From the NCBI RefSeq assembly GCF_014651875.1, contig NZ_BMXS01000016.1:50588-114587 (forward strand): DNA of 64,000 nt. Direction: 5' to 3'. Positions within the stretch are counted from its first letter, which is position 1. Every line of letters starts with the position of its first letter. Source of the DNA: Litchfieldella qijiaojingensis (GTDB taxonomy: Bacteria > Pseudomonadota > Gammaproteobacteria > Pseudomonadales > Halomonadaceae). A model generated the notes under the pieces. The model was given only the letters and a program-made list of their open reading frames with translations, was not told where the DNA came from and searched no databases. Made by a program: the position numbers and the translations under genes. Below are positions 9,835 to 19,168 of this stretch, piece by piece.

Positions 9835-9863
9835 CACTCACCTACCATCAGGGAGGCTCGGAA

Positions 9864-10658
9864 GTGACCGATAATCTCCGACTCCATGGGTTCAACAACC
9901 TGACCAGCTCGCTGAGCTTCAACATCTACGATATCTGCTATGCCAAGACCGAAGAGCAGCGCAAGGCTTATATCGACTATATCGACGAGCTGTACAACGC
10001 CGAGCGCCTGACGCAGATATTGAAGGATGTGACCAATATCATCGGCGCCCATGTGCTCAATATCGCTCGCCAGGATTACGAGCCCCATGGCGCCAGCGTG
10101 ACCATCCTGATTGCCGAGCACGAACTGGACGAGACCAATCCGGAGCAGGTCGAGCCAGGGCCGGGTCCACTACCGGAAACCGTGGTCGGCCACCTGGACA
10201 AGAGCCATGTGACGGTGCACAGCTATCCCGAGTCGCACCCCGACAACGGCATCAGCACCTTCCGCCTGGACATCGACGTCTCGACCTGCGGCATGATCAG
10301 CCCGCTGAAGGCGCTGAACTACCTGATCCACAGCTTCGACTCCGATATCGTCACCATGGACTACCGCGTCCGAGGCTTCACTCGCGACGTCGACGGCAAG
10401 AAGCTGTTCATCGACCACGACATCACCTCGATCCAGGACTACCTGGCCGAGGACACCAAGAACGCCTACCAGATGGTCGATGTCAACGTCTATCAGGAAA
10501 ACATGTTCCACACCAAGATGCTGCTCAAGGACTTCGAGCTGAACAACTACCTGTTCGGCACATCGAGCCGCGACCTCACGTTCGAGGAAGCTCGCAATAT
10601 CGAGGACCGCCTGCGCAAGGAAATGCTCGAGATCTTCTACTCGCGCAACCTGGACTGA
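9864..10658 (+). CDS. speD: S-adenosylmethionine decarboxylase proenzyme
   Basis: SpeD makes decarboxylated S-adenosylmethionine, the aminopropyl donor for spermidine. I chose the GTG at 9864 because GGGAGG lies seven bases upstream, the protein then begins at the family's [10 protein letters not shown] motif, and the length is 264 residues, exactly that of E. coli SpeD. A longer frame from 9786 adds an unrelated leader. The self-processing Lys-Ser bond that generates the pyruvoyl cofactor is at residues 113-114 within [15 protein letters not shown], and the downstream [13 protein letters not shown] core is conserved. No spermidine synthase lies nearby. Confidence 0.94.
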   Translation: MTDNLRLHGFNNLTSSLSFNIYDICYAKTEEQRKAYIDYIDELYNAERLTQILKDVTNIIGAHVLNIARQDYEPHGASVTILIAEHELDETNPEQVEPGPGPLPETVVGHLDKSHVTVHSYPESHPDNGISTFRLDIDVSTCGMISPLKALNYLIHSFDSDIVTMDYRVRGFTRDVDGKKLFIDHDITSIQDYLAEDTKNAYQMVDVNVYQENMFHTKMLLKDFELNNYLFGTSSRDLTFEEARNIEDRLRKEMLEIFYSRNLD

Positions 10659-10724
10659 GACGGAAGACGGAAGACGGAAGACGGAAGACGGAAGACGGAA
10701 GACGGAAGACGGAAGACGGAAGAC
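10659..10724 (+). repeat. Tandem heptanucleotide array, GACGGAA x9
   Basis: Nine perfect copies of GACGGAA plus a partial GAC begin at the base after the speD stop codon. Read in another phase the unit is GAAGACG. It precedes the intergenic terminator by 24 bp. Related 7-bp arrays occur near 38.2 and 49.3 kb. Confidence 0.95.
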
Positions 10725-10748
10725 AAGGATAGCTTCGTCCAGGAATCG

Positions 10749-10787
10749 AAAACCCCGCCAGGCACAGCTTGACGGGGTTTTCTTCTT
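10749..10787. terminator. Bidirectional Rho-independent terminator between speD and coq7
   Basis: A stem of AAAACCCCG (10749-10757) pairs with CGGGGTTTT (10773-10781). On the plus strand it runs into TTTTCTTCTTTCTT, and on the minus strand into an AT-rich flank, so it can serve both convergent genes, speD and coq7. Confidence 0.85.
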
Positions 10788-10811
10788 TCTTGCGCCTTCC
10801 TCTCTTACCCC

Positions 10812-11453
10812 TCAGATTCGATAAACGCTCTTGGTCATCACCTTGGACATCAGACGCATGCCCAACTTCACCGGCAATGGGAAGCGTGCGCCACCGGCTT
10901 CCAGCGCCCAACGTTCGTGATGGGCCTCGTCCTCGCGCATCTGCTCGAGTATCTTCCGCGAGCGGCGGTCGCCGGCAGGCATTTGTCGCAGGTGATCGTC
11001 GAGATGCTTGCCGACCTGCTCTTCAGTGGCGGCGACGAAGCCCAGACTGACCCGGTCGCCCACCGCACCGGCCACGGCACCCAATCCGAAGGAAGCGGCA
11101 TAGAACACCGGATTCAGCACGCTGGTGTGGCCATGCAGCTCCTGTAGGCGGGCATCGCACCAAGCCAGGTGATCGATCTCCTCCTGGGCAGCCTGTTCCA
11201 TCTGCTCGCGCATGTCCGCGAGCTTGGCGGTCAACCCCTGGCCCTGATAGAGCGCCTGGGCGCATACCTCGCCCGTGTGGTTGATGCGCATCAATCCCAC
11301 CGCATGCTCGCGTTCGGCCTCGTTCATCGGTTCGTCGACGATATCCGTCGCCGGTGACGGCCGTGACGGCTGGGCCGCGTGGGGCACCAGGGTTCGCAGC
11401 ACGGTATCGAATTGATGGATCAAGCGGTCGGCACGTGAAAGCTGACGCGTCAT
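10812..11453 (-). CDS. coq7: Demethoxyubiquinone hydroxylase (Coq7/UbiF-type di-iron monooxygenase)
   Basis: Coq7 hydroxylates 2-polyprenyl-3-methyl-6-methoxy-1,4-benzoquinone, a late ubiquinone step, at the membrane. The 213-residue protein carries ferritin-like di-iron ligand motifs: [11 protein letters not shown] near residue 57, [11 protein letters not shown] in the middle and [10 protein letters not shown] near the C terminus. The ATG at 11453 opens with [16 protein letters not shown], typical of the bacterial family; an upstream in-frame start gives ten unsupported residues. It is convergent with speD. Confidence 0.92.
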   Translation of the reverse strand: MTRQLSRADRLIHQFDTVLRTLVPHAAQPSRPSPATDIVDEPMNEAEREHAVGLMRINHTGEVCAQALYQGQGLTAKLADMREQMEQAAQEEIDHLAWCDARLQELHGHTSVLNPVFYAASFGLGAVAGAVGDRVSLGFVAATEEQVGKHLDDHLRQMPAGDRRSRKILEQMREDEAHHERWALEAGGARFPLPVKLGMRLMSKVMTKSVYRI

Positions 11454-11511
11454 GGTGGCATCCCTGTGGCTGATGGCAACCATTCTACCTTGCCCTTGGC
11501 TCGGAATGAAC

Positions 11512-11533
11512 GAGGCCCCGAAAACGGGGCCTC
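11512..11533 (-). terminator. GC-rich hairpin between hinT and coq7
   Basis: GAGGCCCCG (11512-11520), an AAAA loop and CGGGGCCTC (11525-11533) form a perfect 9-bp stem 72 bp after the HIT gene on the minus strand. The following minus-strand bases are only moderately T-rich (GTTCATTCC), so it may be a weak terminator or a transcript-end stabiliser. Confidence 0.55.
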
Positions 11534-11604
11534 ACGGTAAACAGGATGCACCGATGCGTCGTCCGCTTGATTCGCCGCGCCTCGTTCGGGTCGAACGGCG
11601 CCAG

Positions 11605-11946
11605 CTACCCAGCCGGCCATGTGAAGCGCCGACCGCCCATCAGGTGCATATGTATATGGTAGACCGTTTGGCCGCCCTTTTCATTGCAATTCAGTACCAC
11701 TCGATAGCCATCCTCGGCAAAGCCGTATTCCTTGGCCAGCTTGGCCGCAGCGAACGACAACCGCCCCACCAGCGGCAGATTGTCTTCCTCCAGATCATTC
11801 AAGGTGGCGACATGTTGCTTGGGGACGAGCAGCACATGAGTCGGCGCCTGGGGATTGATGTCGTTGAACGCCAGAACATCCTCGTCTTCATAGACGATGT
11901 CGGCGGGAATATCGCGATTGATGATCTTGCAGAACAAGCAGTCCAT
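11605..11946 (-). CDS. hinT: HIT family purine nucleoside phosphoramidase (HinT-like)
   Basis: HIT proteins hydrolyse AMP-lysine and other purine phosphoramidates. The 113 residues include the histidine triad HIHMH at 97-101, the KIINRDIPADIVYEDE N-terminal block, and Cys3/Cys6 that may bind zinc as in many HinT proteins. The family length matches. It is followed by a hairpin and then coq7 on the same strand. Confidence 0.93.
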   Translation of the reverse strand: MDCLFCKIINRDIPADIVYEDEDVLAFNDINPQAPTHVLLVPKQHVATLNDLEEDNLPLVGRLSFAAAKLAKEYGFAEDGYRVVLNCNEKGGQTVYHIHMHLMGGRRFTWPAG

Positions 11947-12090
11947 GGATCACTCCAGTTCGAATTGAGGCTGAATGATGCCGTCAGGGCAAGAGGTTAC
12001 CCTCGCACGGCACTGTTGTCAGTCCATATGCTCTGTCATCGGTGCCAGACAGGGCCCCGCTTGCCGAACTAGACATTGGTCGAAAGCCTG

Positions 12091-12119
12091 TTGACCTACC
12101 ATCAGGAGCCACCTAGCCT
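12091..12119 (+). promoter_or_regulatory. Candidate promoter of the polyol operon
   Basis: TTGACC at 12091-12096 and TAGCCT at 12114-12119 are separated by 17 bp. The -35 is strong and the -10 weak (three of six consensus bases), which would suit a regulated promoter. The predicted start would fall inside the LacI-type operator that follows. Confidence 0.45.
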
Positions 12120-12122
12120 GCG

Positions 12123-12142
12123 AAATGTTGACGTTAACATTT
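12123..12142. promoter_or_regulatory. LacI-type operator before the sugar ABC transporter operon
   Basis: AAATGTTGACGTTAACATTT is a 20-bp near-perfect palindrome with one mismatched pair and a central CG, the usual form of LacI/GalR operators. It lies just downstream of the candidate -10 and 59 bp before the first gene. The regulator at 20241-21239 is the obvious candidate ligand; no second copy was noticed near that gene. Confidence 0.7.
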
Positions 12143-12201
12143 ATGTGATGTCAGCACCCACTCACCCCACAAGCGATACAAGAACAAGCCTGGAGCACAC
12201 C

Positions 12202-13140
12202 ATGACATTCCGCGAGATCACAGGATATTTCTGCAAGACCGCCCTCATCGCCGCCTGCTCGGCCACCATGGCCACGGGCACCGCGGTGGCCGATGACCAT
12301 AGCCTGAAAATCGGCATGTCCTTTCAAGAGCTCAACAACCAGTACTTCGTGACCATGCAAGAGGCGCTAGAGGCCGCTGCCGATAGCCTCGGGGCCGAGC
12401 TAATCATCACCGATGCCCGCCATGACGTGGCCAAGCAAGTCAACGACGTCGAGGACATGGTCCAGCGCGGCATCGATATCCTGCTGCTCAACCCCACTGA
12501 CTCGGTGGGTGTCGAAACGGCGGTGCTGGCCGCCGAGCAAGCCGGCGTAACCACAGTCGCGATCGATGCTCAAGCCAACGGTCCCGTGGACGGCTTCGTG
12601 GGCTCGAAGAACTTCGACGCCGGCTACAAGGCTTGTGACTACCTGGCCCAGCAACTCGGCGGTGAAGGCCAGGTAGCCCTGCTGGACGGCATTCCGGTAG
12701 TGCCGATTCTGCAGCGCATCGAAGGCTGCACGGCCGCCCTCGACGAATACACCGGCATCGAGATCGTCGACAAGCAGAATGGGCGCCAGGAACGCACCCA
12801 TGCCATGACGGTGACGGAGAACATCATCCAGGCTCATCCCGATCTCAACGGCCTGTTCAGCGTCAATGACATCGGTTCCCTGGGGGCGCTGATCGCCATC
12901 GAAGCCGGCGGCAAGGACATCAAGCTGGTCAGCGTCGACGGTCATCCCGAAGCCATCGAGGCAATCAAGCGTCCCGATTCCGCCTTCATCGCCACCTCGG
13001 CGCAATACCCCCGCGACATGGTGCGCCTGGGTCTCGGCCTGGGCCTGGCCAAGCACTGGGGTGCCAGCACCGCACCCGCGGAAATTCCCATCGATGTGGA
13101 ACTGATCGATCGAGAAAAAGCCGCCAACTTCAGCTGGTAA
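12202..13140 (+). CDS. Sugar ABC transporter, periplasmic substrate-binding protein
   Basis: This 312-residue protein belongs to the ribose/xylose/galactose-type binding proteins (Peripla_BP_4). The first 30 residues are a signal peptide ending ATGTAVADD, followed by the fold's first strand KIGMSFQELNNQYF, the RGIDILLLNPTDS loop and the hinge-region SVNDIGSLGAL and VSVDGHPEAIEAIK. The ATG at 12202 is chosen for its signal peptide and GGAG site; earlier in-frame ATGs lie in the operator region. It opens an operon with an ATPase, permease, polyol dehydrogenase and kinase, so the substrate is probably a polyol or pentose, but the sequence does not fix which. Confidence 0.9.
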   Translation: MTFREITGYFCKTALIAACSATMATGTAVADDHSLKIGMSFQELNNQYFVTMQEALEAAADSLGAELIITDARHDVAKQVNDVEDMVQRGIDILLLNPTDSVGVETAVLAAEQAGVTTVAIDAQANGPVDGFVGSKNFDAGYKACDYLAQQLGGEGQVALLDGIPVVPILQRIEGCTAALDEYTGIEIVDKQNGRQERTHAMTVTENIIQAHPDLNGLFSVNDIGSLGALIAIEAGGKDIKLVSVDGHPEAIEAIKRPDSAFIATSAQYPRDMVRLGLGLGLAKHWGASTAPAEIPIDVELIDREKAANFSW

Positions 13141-13163
13141 TCCCTACCGCAGACGCTGACAAC

Positions 13164-13186
13164 GTGTGCCGCCAGCGGCGGCACAC
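13164..13186 (+). other. Intercistronic hairpin between binding protein and ATPase genes
   Basis: GTGTGCCGCC and GGCGGCACAC form a perfect 10-bp stem with an AGC loop, starting 23 bp after the binding-protein stop and ending 12 bp before the ATPase start. No T-tract follows. Such hairpins often protect the upstream mRNA and raise binding-protein yield relative to the membrane parts; that role is inferred. Confidence 0.75.
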
Positions 13187-13198
13187 GAGGGTATCCCC

Positions 13199-14701
13199 AT
13201 GACACCATTACTTTCCCTGAGACACATCTCGAAGTCGTTCCCCGGGGTCCGGGCCTTGCACGATGTGTCGCTCGATGTCCACGCCGGCGAGGTGCATGCC
13301 TTGCTCGGCGAGAACGGGGCCGGCAAATCGACCCTGATGAAGATCCTCTGCGGTATCTACCGCCAGGACGAGGGCAAGATCGTCATCGACGGCAAGGCCT
13401 GCGACTTCCACGGCTATCAGGATGCCCTGGAGGCCGGTGTGGGCATCATCTTTCAGGAATTCAGTCTGATCCCCGACCTGGATGCCGTGGATAACATCTT
13501 CCTGGGTCGCGAACTGCGCAACGGTGTCGGCCTGCGCGATCGCCGGCGCATGGAACGGGAAGCCGCCAAGCTGTTCACGCGACTCAAGGTATCGATCCCG
13601 CTGGATTGCCCGATCGCCGAGCTGAGCGTCGCCGACCAGCAGTTCATCGAGATCGCCAAGGCACTGTCGCTGAATGCCCGCATCCTGGTCCTCGACGAGC
13701 CGACCGCGACACTGACACCGAGCGAAGCCGACCACCTGTTCACCATCATGCGCGAGTTGCGCGACCAAGGGGTCGGCATGGTGTTCATTTCGCATCATAT
13801 GGAGGAGATCTTCACCATTTGCGATCGCGTCACTGTGATGCGTGATGGCGAGAAGATCGATGATTGCGACATCGAGTCGACCACCGCCGATGACTTGATC
13901 GAAAAGATGGTCGGCCGGCGCGTCGAGAACATCTTTCCCGAGCACCGCTGCGATGCCGACTGGAAAGATGTGGTGCTGGACATCGAAGCTCTGCGCCTCG
14001 ACACCAACAGTCCCGAACACTCGCTCAAGCTGCACCGCGGCGAGATCCTCGGCTTTGCCGGCTTGGTGGGCTCCGGACGGACGGAACTGGCCATGGGACT
14101 GATCGGCGCGACCCGTCCCGCTTACGCCAGGGTGCGCGTGGAAGGCAAACCGGTCAGGCTGCGCCATCCCGCCACGGCCCTCGAGCAGGGCATCGGTCTG
14201 CTGCCGGAAAGCCGCAAGACTCAGGGGCTGATCCTGCCGTTCTCGTGTCGCGACAACATCTCCTTGAACAATATGACGCAATTCCGGGGGGCGCTACCAC
14301 TGATCAAACGACGCCAGGAATCACACACCGCCGGTAAATTGATGCAAGCAGTCCGCGTCAAGGCGCCCAGCCCCGAAACCCCGGTGAGCGATCTCAGTGG
14401 CGGCAACCAGCAGAAGGTAGTCATTGCCCGCTGGTTGGGCCATCAGTGCAAGGTCCTGATCTTCGACGAACCGACTCGCGGCATTGACGTCGGTGCCAAG
14501 TCCGAGATCTATACCCTAATGAAGGAGCTCACCGCCCAAGGCGTGTCGATCATCATGATCTCCTCGGAACTACCCGAAGTGCTCGGCCTGTGTGACCGCG
14601 CCGCAGTTTTCTACCACGGCAGGATTGCCGCCGAACTGCAGGGCAAAGACCTCAACTCACAATCCATCATGCATCATGCCACGGGGGGACTCAGCTCATG
14701 A
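13199..14701 (+). CDS. Sugar ABC transporter, tandem ATP-binding protein (RbsA/XylG type)
   Basis: The 500-residue protein contains two ABC ATPase domains, as in monosaccharide importers. Domain 1 has Walker A GENGAGKS at 37-44 and Walker [13 protein letters not shown]. Domain 2 (from about residue 260) has the degenerate Walker A GLVGSGRT usual for the second half of RbsA, an intact [10 protein letters not shown] signature and Walker [15 protein letters not shown]. The ATG at 13199 follows a GAGGG site. It ends overlapping the permease start by 4 bp. Confidence 0.94.
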   Translation: MTPLLSLRHISKSFPGVRALHDVSLDVHAGEVHALLGENGAGKSTLMKILCGIYRQDEGKIVIDGKACDFHGYQDALEAGVGIIFQEFSLIPDLDAVDNIFLGRELRNGVGLRDRRRMEREAAKLFTRLKVSIPLDCPIAELSVADQQFIEIAKALSLNARILVLDEPTATLTPSEADHLFTIMRELRDQGVGMVFISHHMEEIFTICDRVTVMRDGEKIDDCDIESTTADDLIEKMVGRRVENIFPEHRCDADWKDVVLDIEALRLDTNSPEHSLKLHRGEILGFAGLVGSGRTELAMGLIGATRPAYARVRVEGKPVRLRHPATALEQGIGLLPESRKTQGLILPFSCRDNISLNNMTQFRGALPLIKRRQESHTAGKLMQAVRVKAPSPETPVSDLSGGNQQKVVIARWLGHQCKVLIFDEPTRGIDVGAKSEIYTLMKELTAQGVSIIMISSELPEVLGLCDRAAVFYHGRIAAELQGKDLNSQSIMHHATGGLSS

Positions 14702-15678
14702 GCCAGCTCGCCTCAACACCTGGCACCGCCTATCAGTCACTCAGCCTGCGACTGGCCCGGTGGCGCCGCACCCCTATCTTCTACCCACTGATCGGTTTCA
14801 TTGTCGTGTTCATCGCGATGGCGGTGATCAATGACAACTTCCTGACTTCGAGCAACATGGTCAACCTGGCTCGCCAAGCGTCGATCATCGCCATCATCGC
14901 CGCCGGAATGAGCCTGGCCATTCTCACCGGGGGTATCGACCTGTCGGTTGGTCCGGTGATGGCCCTCTCGGGTACGGTCATGGCCGGCCTCATGGTCGCC
15001 GGCGTCCCGCCAGTACTGGCCATCGTGATCGGGCTACTGGTGGGTGCCGCCTTCGGCGCCGCCAATGGCGTCTTCGTCGCCTTCGCCGGCATGCCACCGA
15101 TCATCGTAACCCTGGCTACCATGGGCATCGCCCGCGGGCTGGGGCTGATCTATACCGGGGGTTATCCCATTTCCGGCTTGCCTCAGGAATTCGCCTTCTT
15201 CGGGCGCGGCAGCCTGGCCGGCATCGAGATGCCGATCCTGATCATGATTGGCGTCTATGCCATCGGCTATGTACTGCTCAGCCATACCGCCACTGGCCGT
15301 TACCTGTATGCCATCGGCGGCAACGAGGAAGCCACCCGACTGTCCGGCATCCGTGTCTCGCGCTACAAGCTGCTGGTCTACACCCTGAGCGGCACGACCG
15401 CGGCCATTGCCGGACTGATCCTGACCTCGCGCCTGATGAGCGGCCAACCCAATGCTGGGGTCGGCTTCGAGCTCGACGCCATCGCCGCCGTGGTACTGGG
15501 CGGCGCCGCCATCACCGGTGGTCGCGGCATGATCCTCGGCACGCTGGTTGGCGCCCTGCTACTCGGCGTCCTAAACAACGGCCTCAACCTGATGGGAGTA
15601 TCGCCATACCTCCAGAACGTCATCAAGGGCTGCATCATCCTGCTGGCCATCTACATCAGCCGCAAGCGCACGCCTTGA
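14698..15678 (+). CDS. Sugar ABC transporter, permease (RbsC type)
   Basis: A 326-residue integral membrane protein of the BPD_transp_2 family with eight to ten hydrophobic segments. Family markers include [22 protein letters not shown] near residue 60, [14 protein letters not shown] in the cytoplasmic coupling loop and [15 protein letters not shown] near the C terminus. It overlaps the ATPase gene by ATGA. One permease gene is enough, because these importers use a homodimer. Confidence 0.93.
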   Translation: MSQLASTPGTAYQSLSLRLARWRRTPIFYPLIGFIVVFIAMAVINDNFLTSSNMVNLARQASIIAIIAAGMSLAILTGGIDLSVGPVMALSGTVMAGLMVAGVPPVLAIVIGLLVGAAFGAANGVFVAFAGMPPIIVTLATMGIARGLGLIYTGGYPISGLPQEFAFFGRGSLAGIEMPILIMIGVYAIGYVLLSHTATGRYLYAIGGNEEATRLSGIRVSRYKLLVYTLSGTTAAIAGLILTSRLMSGQPNAGVGFELDAIAAVVLGGAAITGGRGMILGTLVGALLLGVLNNGLNLMGVSPYLQNVIKGCIILLAIYISRKRTP

Positions 15679-15735
15679 CCCTCGTGCGTCACCAGAAAAC
15701 GACTCGTTCCATCCACGACATATCGGAGCTCTATC

Positions 15736-16812
15736 ATGCCCCGCCAGCAAGACCAGATGAAAGCCGTCGTCTGCCACGGCCCCTACGATTACCGCCTGGA
15801 GCAGCGCGACATCCCGAGCGCAGGCCCCAATGAGATGATTCTCAAGATCGTCGCCTGCGGCATCTGCGCCAGCGACTGCAAGTGCCGCTCCGGCGCGGCG
15901 ATGTTCTGGGAAGGCGATGCCCCTTGGGTCAAGGCCCCGGTAGCCGCTGGCCACGAGTTCTTCGGCGAGGTCGTCGAACTCGGCGAGGGCGCCGGAGAGC
16001 ACTTCGGCGTATCGCTGGGCGATCGCGCCATCGCCGAGCAGATCGTGCCCTGCAACAAGTGCCGCTACTGCACCTCGGGCAAGTACTGGATGTGCGAAGT
16101 GCACAATATTCACGGCTTCCAGCGCGTGGTTGCCGAGGGAGGCATGGCCGAGTACCTGAAGGTTGGCCCGACCGGCCGAGTGCACCGTATCCCCGAGTCA
16201 GTCAGCGATGACGATGCCTCCTTCATCGAACCCATGTCGTGTGGCATCCACGCGGTCAACCGCGCCGACATCCAGTTCGACGACGTGGTGGTGATCGCCG
16301 GTGCCGGCGCCATTGGCCTCGGCATGGTCCAGGCCGCCCACCTCAAGACGCCGCGCAAACTGATCGTGGTCGACATGGTCGACGAGCGCCTGGAACTGGC
16401 CAAGACGTTCGGCGCCGACATGGTCCTGAACCCCGCCCGCAACGACGTCGAGGCTGAGATCAAGGCCGTCACCGACGGCTACGGCTGCGACGTCTACATC
16501 GAAGCCACCGGAGTTCCGGTGGGGGTGACCCAAGGCCTCAACGTGATCCGCAAGCTGGGGCGCTTCGTCGAGTTCAGCGTGTTCGGCAAGGAAACCAGCG
16601 TCGACTGGTCGATCATCGGCGACCGCAAGGAACTGGATGTGCGCGGCGCCCACCTGGCGCCCTACACCTATCCGATCGCCATCGACCTATTCGCTCGCGG
16701 CCTGATCACCTCGAAGGGCATCGTCACTCACCGCCTGTCCCTCGACGACTTTAGCCACGGCTTCGACCTCGCCGACTCCACCGACTCGATCAAGGTCATC
16801 CTCAAGCCGTGA
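15736..16812 (+). CDS. Zinc-dependent polyol dehydrogenase, erythritol/L-threitol dehydrogenase-like
   Basis: A medium-chain zinc dehydrogenase of 358 residues. Catalytic zinc ligands are in CGICASD (Cys41) and GHEF (His73, Glu74); the structural zinc cysteines are 106, 109, 112 and 120 in PCNKCRYCTSGKYWMC. The NAD-binding loop is GAGAIGLG. The body resembles enzymes called erythritol/L-threitol dehydrogenase (for example DVVVIAGAGAIG and FVEFSVFG followed by DWSIIGDRKELD). The neighbouring FGGY kinase and L-xylulose-reductase-like SDR point instead to a pentitol such as xylitol or arabitol. Family certain, substrate uncertain. Confidence 0.87.
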   Translation: MPRQQDQMKAVVCHGPYDYRLEQRDIPSAGPNEMILKIVACGICASDCKCRSGAAMFWEGDAPWVKAPVAAGHEFFGEVVELGEGAGEHFGVSLGDRAIAEQIVPCNKCRYCTSGKYWMCEVHNIHGFQRVVAEGGMAEYLKVGPTGRVHRIPESVSDDDASFIEPMSCGIHAVNRADIQFDDVVVIAGAGAIGLGMVQAAHLKTPRKLIVVDMVDERLELAKTFGADMVLNPARNDVEAEIKAVTDGYGCDVYIEATGVPVGVTQGLNVIRKLGRFVEFSVFGKETSVDWSIIGDRKELDVRGAHLAPYTYPIAIDLFARGLITSKGIVTHRLSLDDFSHGFDLADSTDSIKVILKP

Positions 16813-16823
16813 AGGAGATCGAC

Positions 16824-18368
16824 ATGGATACCGTCATAGGCATCGATATCGGTACCCAGAGTACCAAGGCCATGGTGATCGATCGCCATGGCCGGATCTT
16901 GGCCCAGCATAGCCATGGCTACCGCGTCGACACCGCCAGGCCACTTTGGGCCGAACAGTGGCCGAACGTCTGGTGGGATGCCGTGCTCATCTGCATCCGC
17001 GCCTGCCTGGCAACCCCCGGGATAGATCGCCGTGGCGTCAAGGGTCTGTGTGTCAGCAGCCTCTATGGTGGCTCGGGAATTCCGGTCGATGCTGACATCC
17101 GCCCCGTGCACCCCTGTCTGATCTGGATGGACCGGCGCGCCGAGGCCCAGGTCCAGTGGGTCAAGGAGCATCTCGACCTCTCTCGCCTAGAAGCCGTCAC
17201 CGGCAATGGGGTGGACAGCTATTACGGGTTCACCAAGATGATGTGGCTCAAGGCCGAGCGCCCCGAAGTCTGGTCACGCACCCGCTACCTGCTGCCGCCC
17301 AACAGCTATATCAACTATCACCTGAGTGGCGAAATCGCCATCGATCACAGCTCGGCCGGCAATATCGGCGGCATCTACGACCTGGCGGCGCGCGACTGGT
17401 CAGCGGAAATGATCGATGCATTGGACCTCGACCGAGACAAGCTACCCACCCGACTGGTCGAGTCGGGCGCGACTGTCGGCGGCCTGCTGCCGGCGCTGGC
17501 CGACTCGCTAGACCTGTGCGATGGCATCCCCGTGGTCGCCGGTGGCGTCGATGCGGCGATGGCCACGCTAGCGGCGGGTGCGACCCGGCCCGGCAATCAC
17601 GTCGCCATGATCGGCACCAGCATGTGCTGGGGAGTGATCAACCAACGCCTTGATGCCGGGCAGGGGTTGATCAGCATGCCGCATGTGCTTAACGGTGACC
17701 GAGACCTGTATACCTTTGGCGGTGCCCTGACCGCCGGAGCGTCGGTCAGCTGGTTCGTCGATACCTTCTGCGGCGAGGACAAGGCCGCCGCCGGGGATGG
17801 TAGCAGCGTCTTCGAGCGTCTCGAGTCGCTTGCCCGTGAGCTGCCCCCGGGTGCCGATGGCCTGCTGTTCCTGCCCTATCTGATGGGAGAGCGCAGCCCG
17901 GTATGGGATGCCCATGCCAGTGCCGGTTTCATCGGCCTCAGCCTGTATCACCGCCGCCACCACCTGTATCGCGCCGTGTTGGAAGGCGTGACCTTCGCCC
18001 TGCGCCACAACATGGAAGCGGGGGTGCGGCAAGGGGTAACCCTCGACCCCCGACTCATCGTGGTCGGCGGTGCCACCCAGTCGGATCTATGGATGCAGAT
18101 CATCTCCGACGTGACTCGCATGCCGGTCTACACCTACCGCGAGGATGTGGAGGCGGCCCTGGGGGCCGGCCTGTTGGCAGGACAGGCCATCGGATTATTC
18201 GACCTCGACCAGCCCTTGCAGCATGGAACCTTGATCGAACGTGCAAAACCATCCGACGAGGCAGCGCGTCGCTACGAAGAACTCTTCGCGTTGTATTGCC
18301 AGCTCTATCCGACTCTCAAGCCAGTCATGCACCGGCTCAATACGATCAGCTCAGCAGTGACCGATTGA
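16824..18368 (+). CDS. FGGY-family carbohydrate kinase (xylulokinase-like)
   Basis: The 514-residue product has the two-domain FGGY fold: the N-terminal phosphate loop IGIDIGTQSTKAMVID, the WMDRRA substrate-domain motif near residue 95, and the C-terminal ATP-site segments GADGLLFLPYLMGERSPVWD and VVGGATQSDLWMQI. FGGY kinases phosphorylate ketoses or polyols such as xylulose, ribulose or glycerol. The ATG at 16824 follows AAGGAG; an earlier GTG overlapping the dehydrogenase stop was rejected. It most likely phosphorylates the ketose made by the preceding dehydrogenase. Confidence 0.88.
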   Translation: MDTVIGIDIGTQSTKAMVIDRHGRILAQHSHGYRVDTARPLWAEQWPNVWWDAVLICIRACLATPGIDRRGVKGLCVSSLYGGSGIPVDADIRPVHPCLIWMDRRAEAQVQWVKEHLDLSRLEAVTGNGVDSYYGFTKMMWLKAERPEVWSRTRYLLPPNSYINYHLSGEIAIDHSSAGNIGGIYDLAARDWSAEMIDALDLDRDKLPTRLVESGATVGGLLPALADSLDLCDGIPVVAGGVDAAMATLAAGATRPGNHVAMIGTSMCWGVINQRLDAGQGLISMPHVLNGDRDLYTFGGALTAGASVSWFVDTFCGEDKAAAGDGSSVFERLESLARELPPGADGLLFLPYLMGERSPVWDAHASAGFIGLSLYHRRHHLYRAVLEGVTFALRHNMEAGVRQGVTLDPRLIVVGGATQSDLWMQIISDVTRMPVYTYREDVEAALGAGLLAGQAIGLFDLDQPLQHGTLIERAKPSDEAARRYEELFALYCQLYPTLKPVMHRLNTISSAVTD

Positions 18369-18378
18369 AGGACGCGCC

Positions 18379-19110
18379 ATGAACTTCGAACTCCAGGAAA
18401 AACGCATACTCGTCACAGGAGCGACCAGCGGTATCGGGCTCGATATCGCCTGGTCGCTCACCGAACTCGGCGCAGAGCTGGTGCTGTTCGGTCGTAACCG
18501 GGACAAGCTCGTCGAACTCGAGCAGGAGTTGGGAGCACGTACCCTGGCACTCGACATTACCGATGAGGCCGCGGTATCCGAGGCCTTCGCCGAGATGCCC
18601 GCCCTTGATGGTCTGGTCAACTGCGCAGGCATCTCGCGACTCGAATCCGCGCTTCGGGTGAGGGCTGAGGACCTGGACGCCCTGATGACCACCAACGTGC
18701 GTGCGGCCGCCATCGTGGCCCGAGAAGCGGCGGCCAACATGCTCGCTCATGGACGCCATGGCAGCATCGTCAACGTCTCCAGCCAAGCGGCCATGGTCGC
18801 GCTCGAAGGTCACCTCGGCTATTGCGCATCCAAGGCCGCCATGGATGCCATGACACGCGTACTGTGCCTCGAGTTGGGGCCGAAGGGCATTCGCGTCAAT
18901 AGCGTCAATCCGACGGTAACCCTGACGCCCATGGCCGAACGTGCCTGGTCGGATCCCGCCAAGCGAGATCCCATGCTTGCCGCGATTCCCTTGGGACGCT
19001 TCGCCACCCCCCGGGAAGTTGCACTGCCGGTGGCATTTCTGCTGAGCCGGTCCGCTTCGATGATCAGTGGTACCTGCCTGCCTATCGATGGTGGCTATAC
19101 CGCCCACTGA
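18379..19110 (+). CDS. Short-chain dehydrogenase, L-xylulose reductase (DCXR)-like
   Basis: A 243-residue classical SDR with TGATSGIG at 13-20, NCAG at 81-84, and catalytic Ser135, Tyr148 and Lys152. The C-terminal half, with VNPTVTLTPM followed by WSDPAK and then IPLGRFA, closely follows dicarbonyl/L-xylulose reductase, which interconverts L-xylulose and xylitol with NADP(H). Together with the zinc polyol dehydrogenase and the FGGY kinase it would let L-xylulose or a pentitol reach D-xylulose 5-phosphate. A GAAGGA site precedes the ATG, 10 bp after the kinase. Confidence 0.85.
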   Translation: MNFELQEKRILVTGATSGIGLDIAWSLTELGAELVLFGRNRDKLVELEQELGARTLALDITDEAAVSEAFAEMPALDGLVNCAGISRLESALRVRAEDLDALMTTNVRAAAIVAREAAANMLAHGRHGSIVNVSSQAAMVALEGHLGYCASKAAMDAMTRVLCLELGPKGIRVNSVNPTVTLTPMAERAWSDPAKRDPMLAAIPLGRFATPREVALPVAFLLSRSASMISGTCLPIDGGYTAH

Positions 19111-19168
19111 TATCTTGTTATCCGGCCATCCCAGTCCCCTTTTCTTATCTCCAATGGAACCCGACGAT

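Noticed and set aside
10576..10911. Minus-strand frame translating the heptad array into repeated PSSVFRL units
   Set aside because: It spans the array, the terminator and parts of speD and coq7 in wrong frames; the periodic peptide is only a by-product of the 7-bp repeat.
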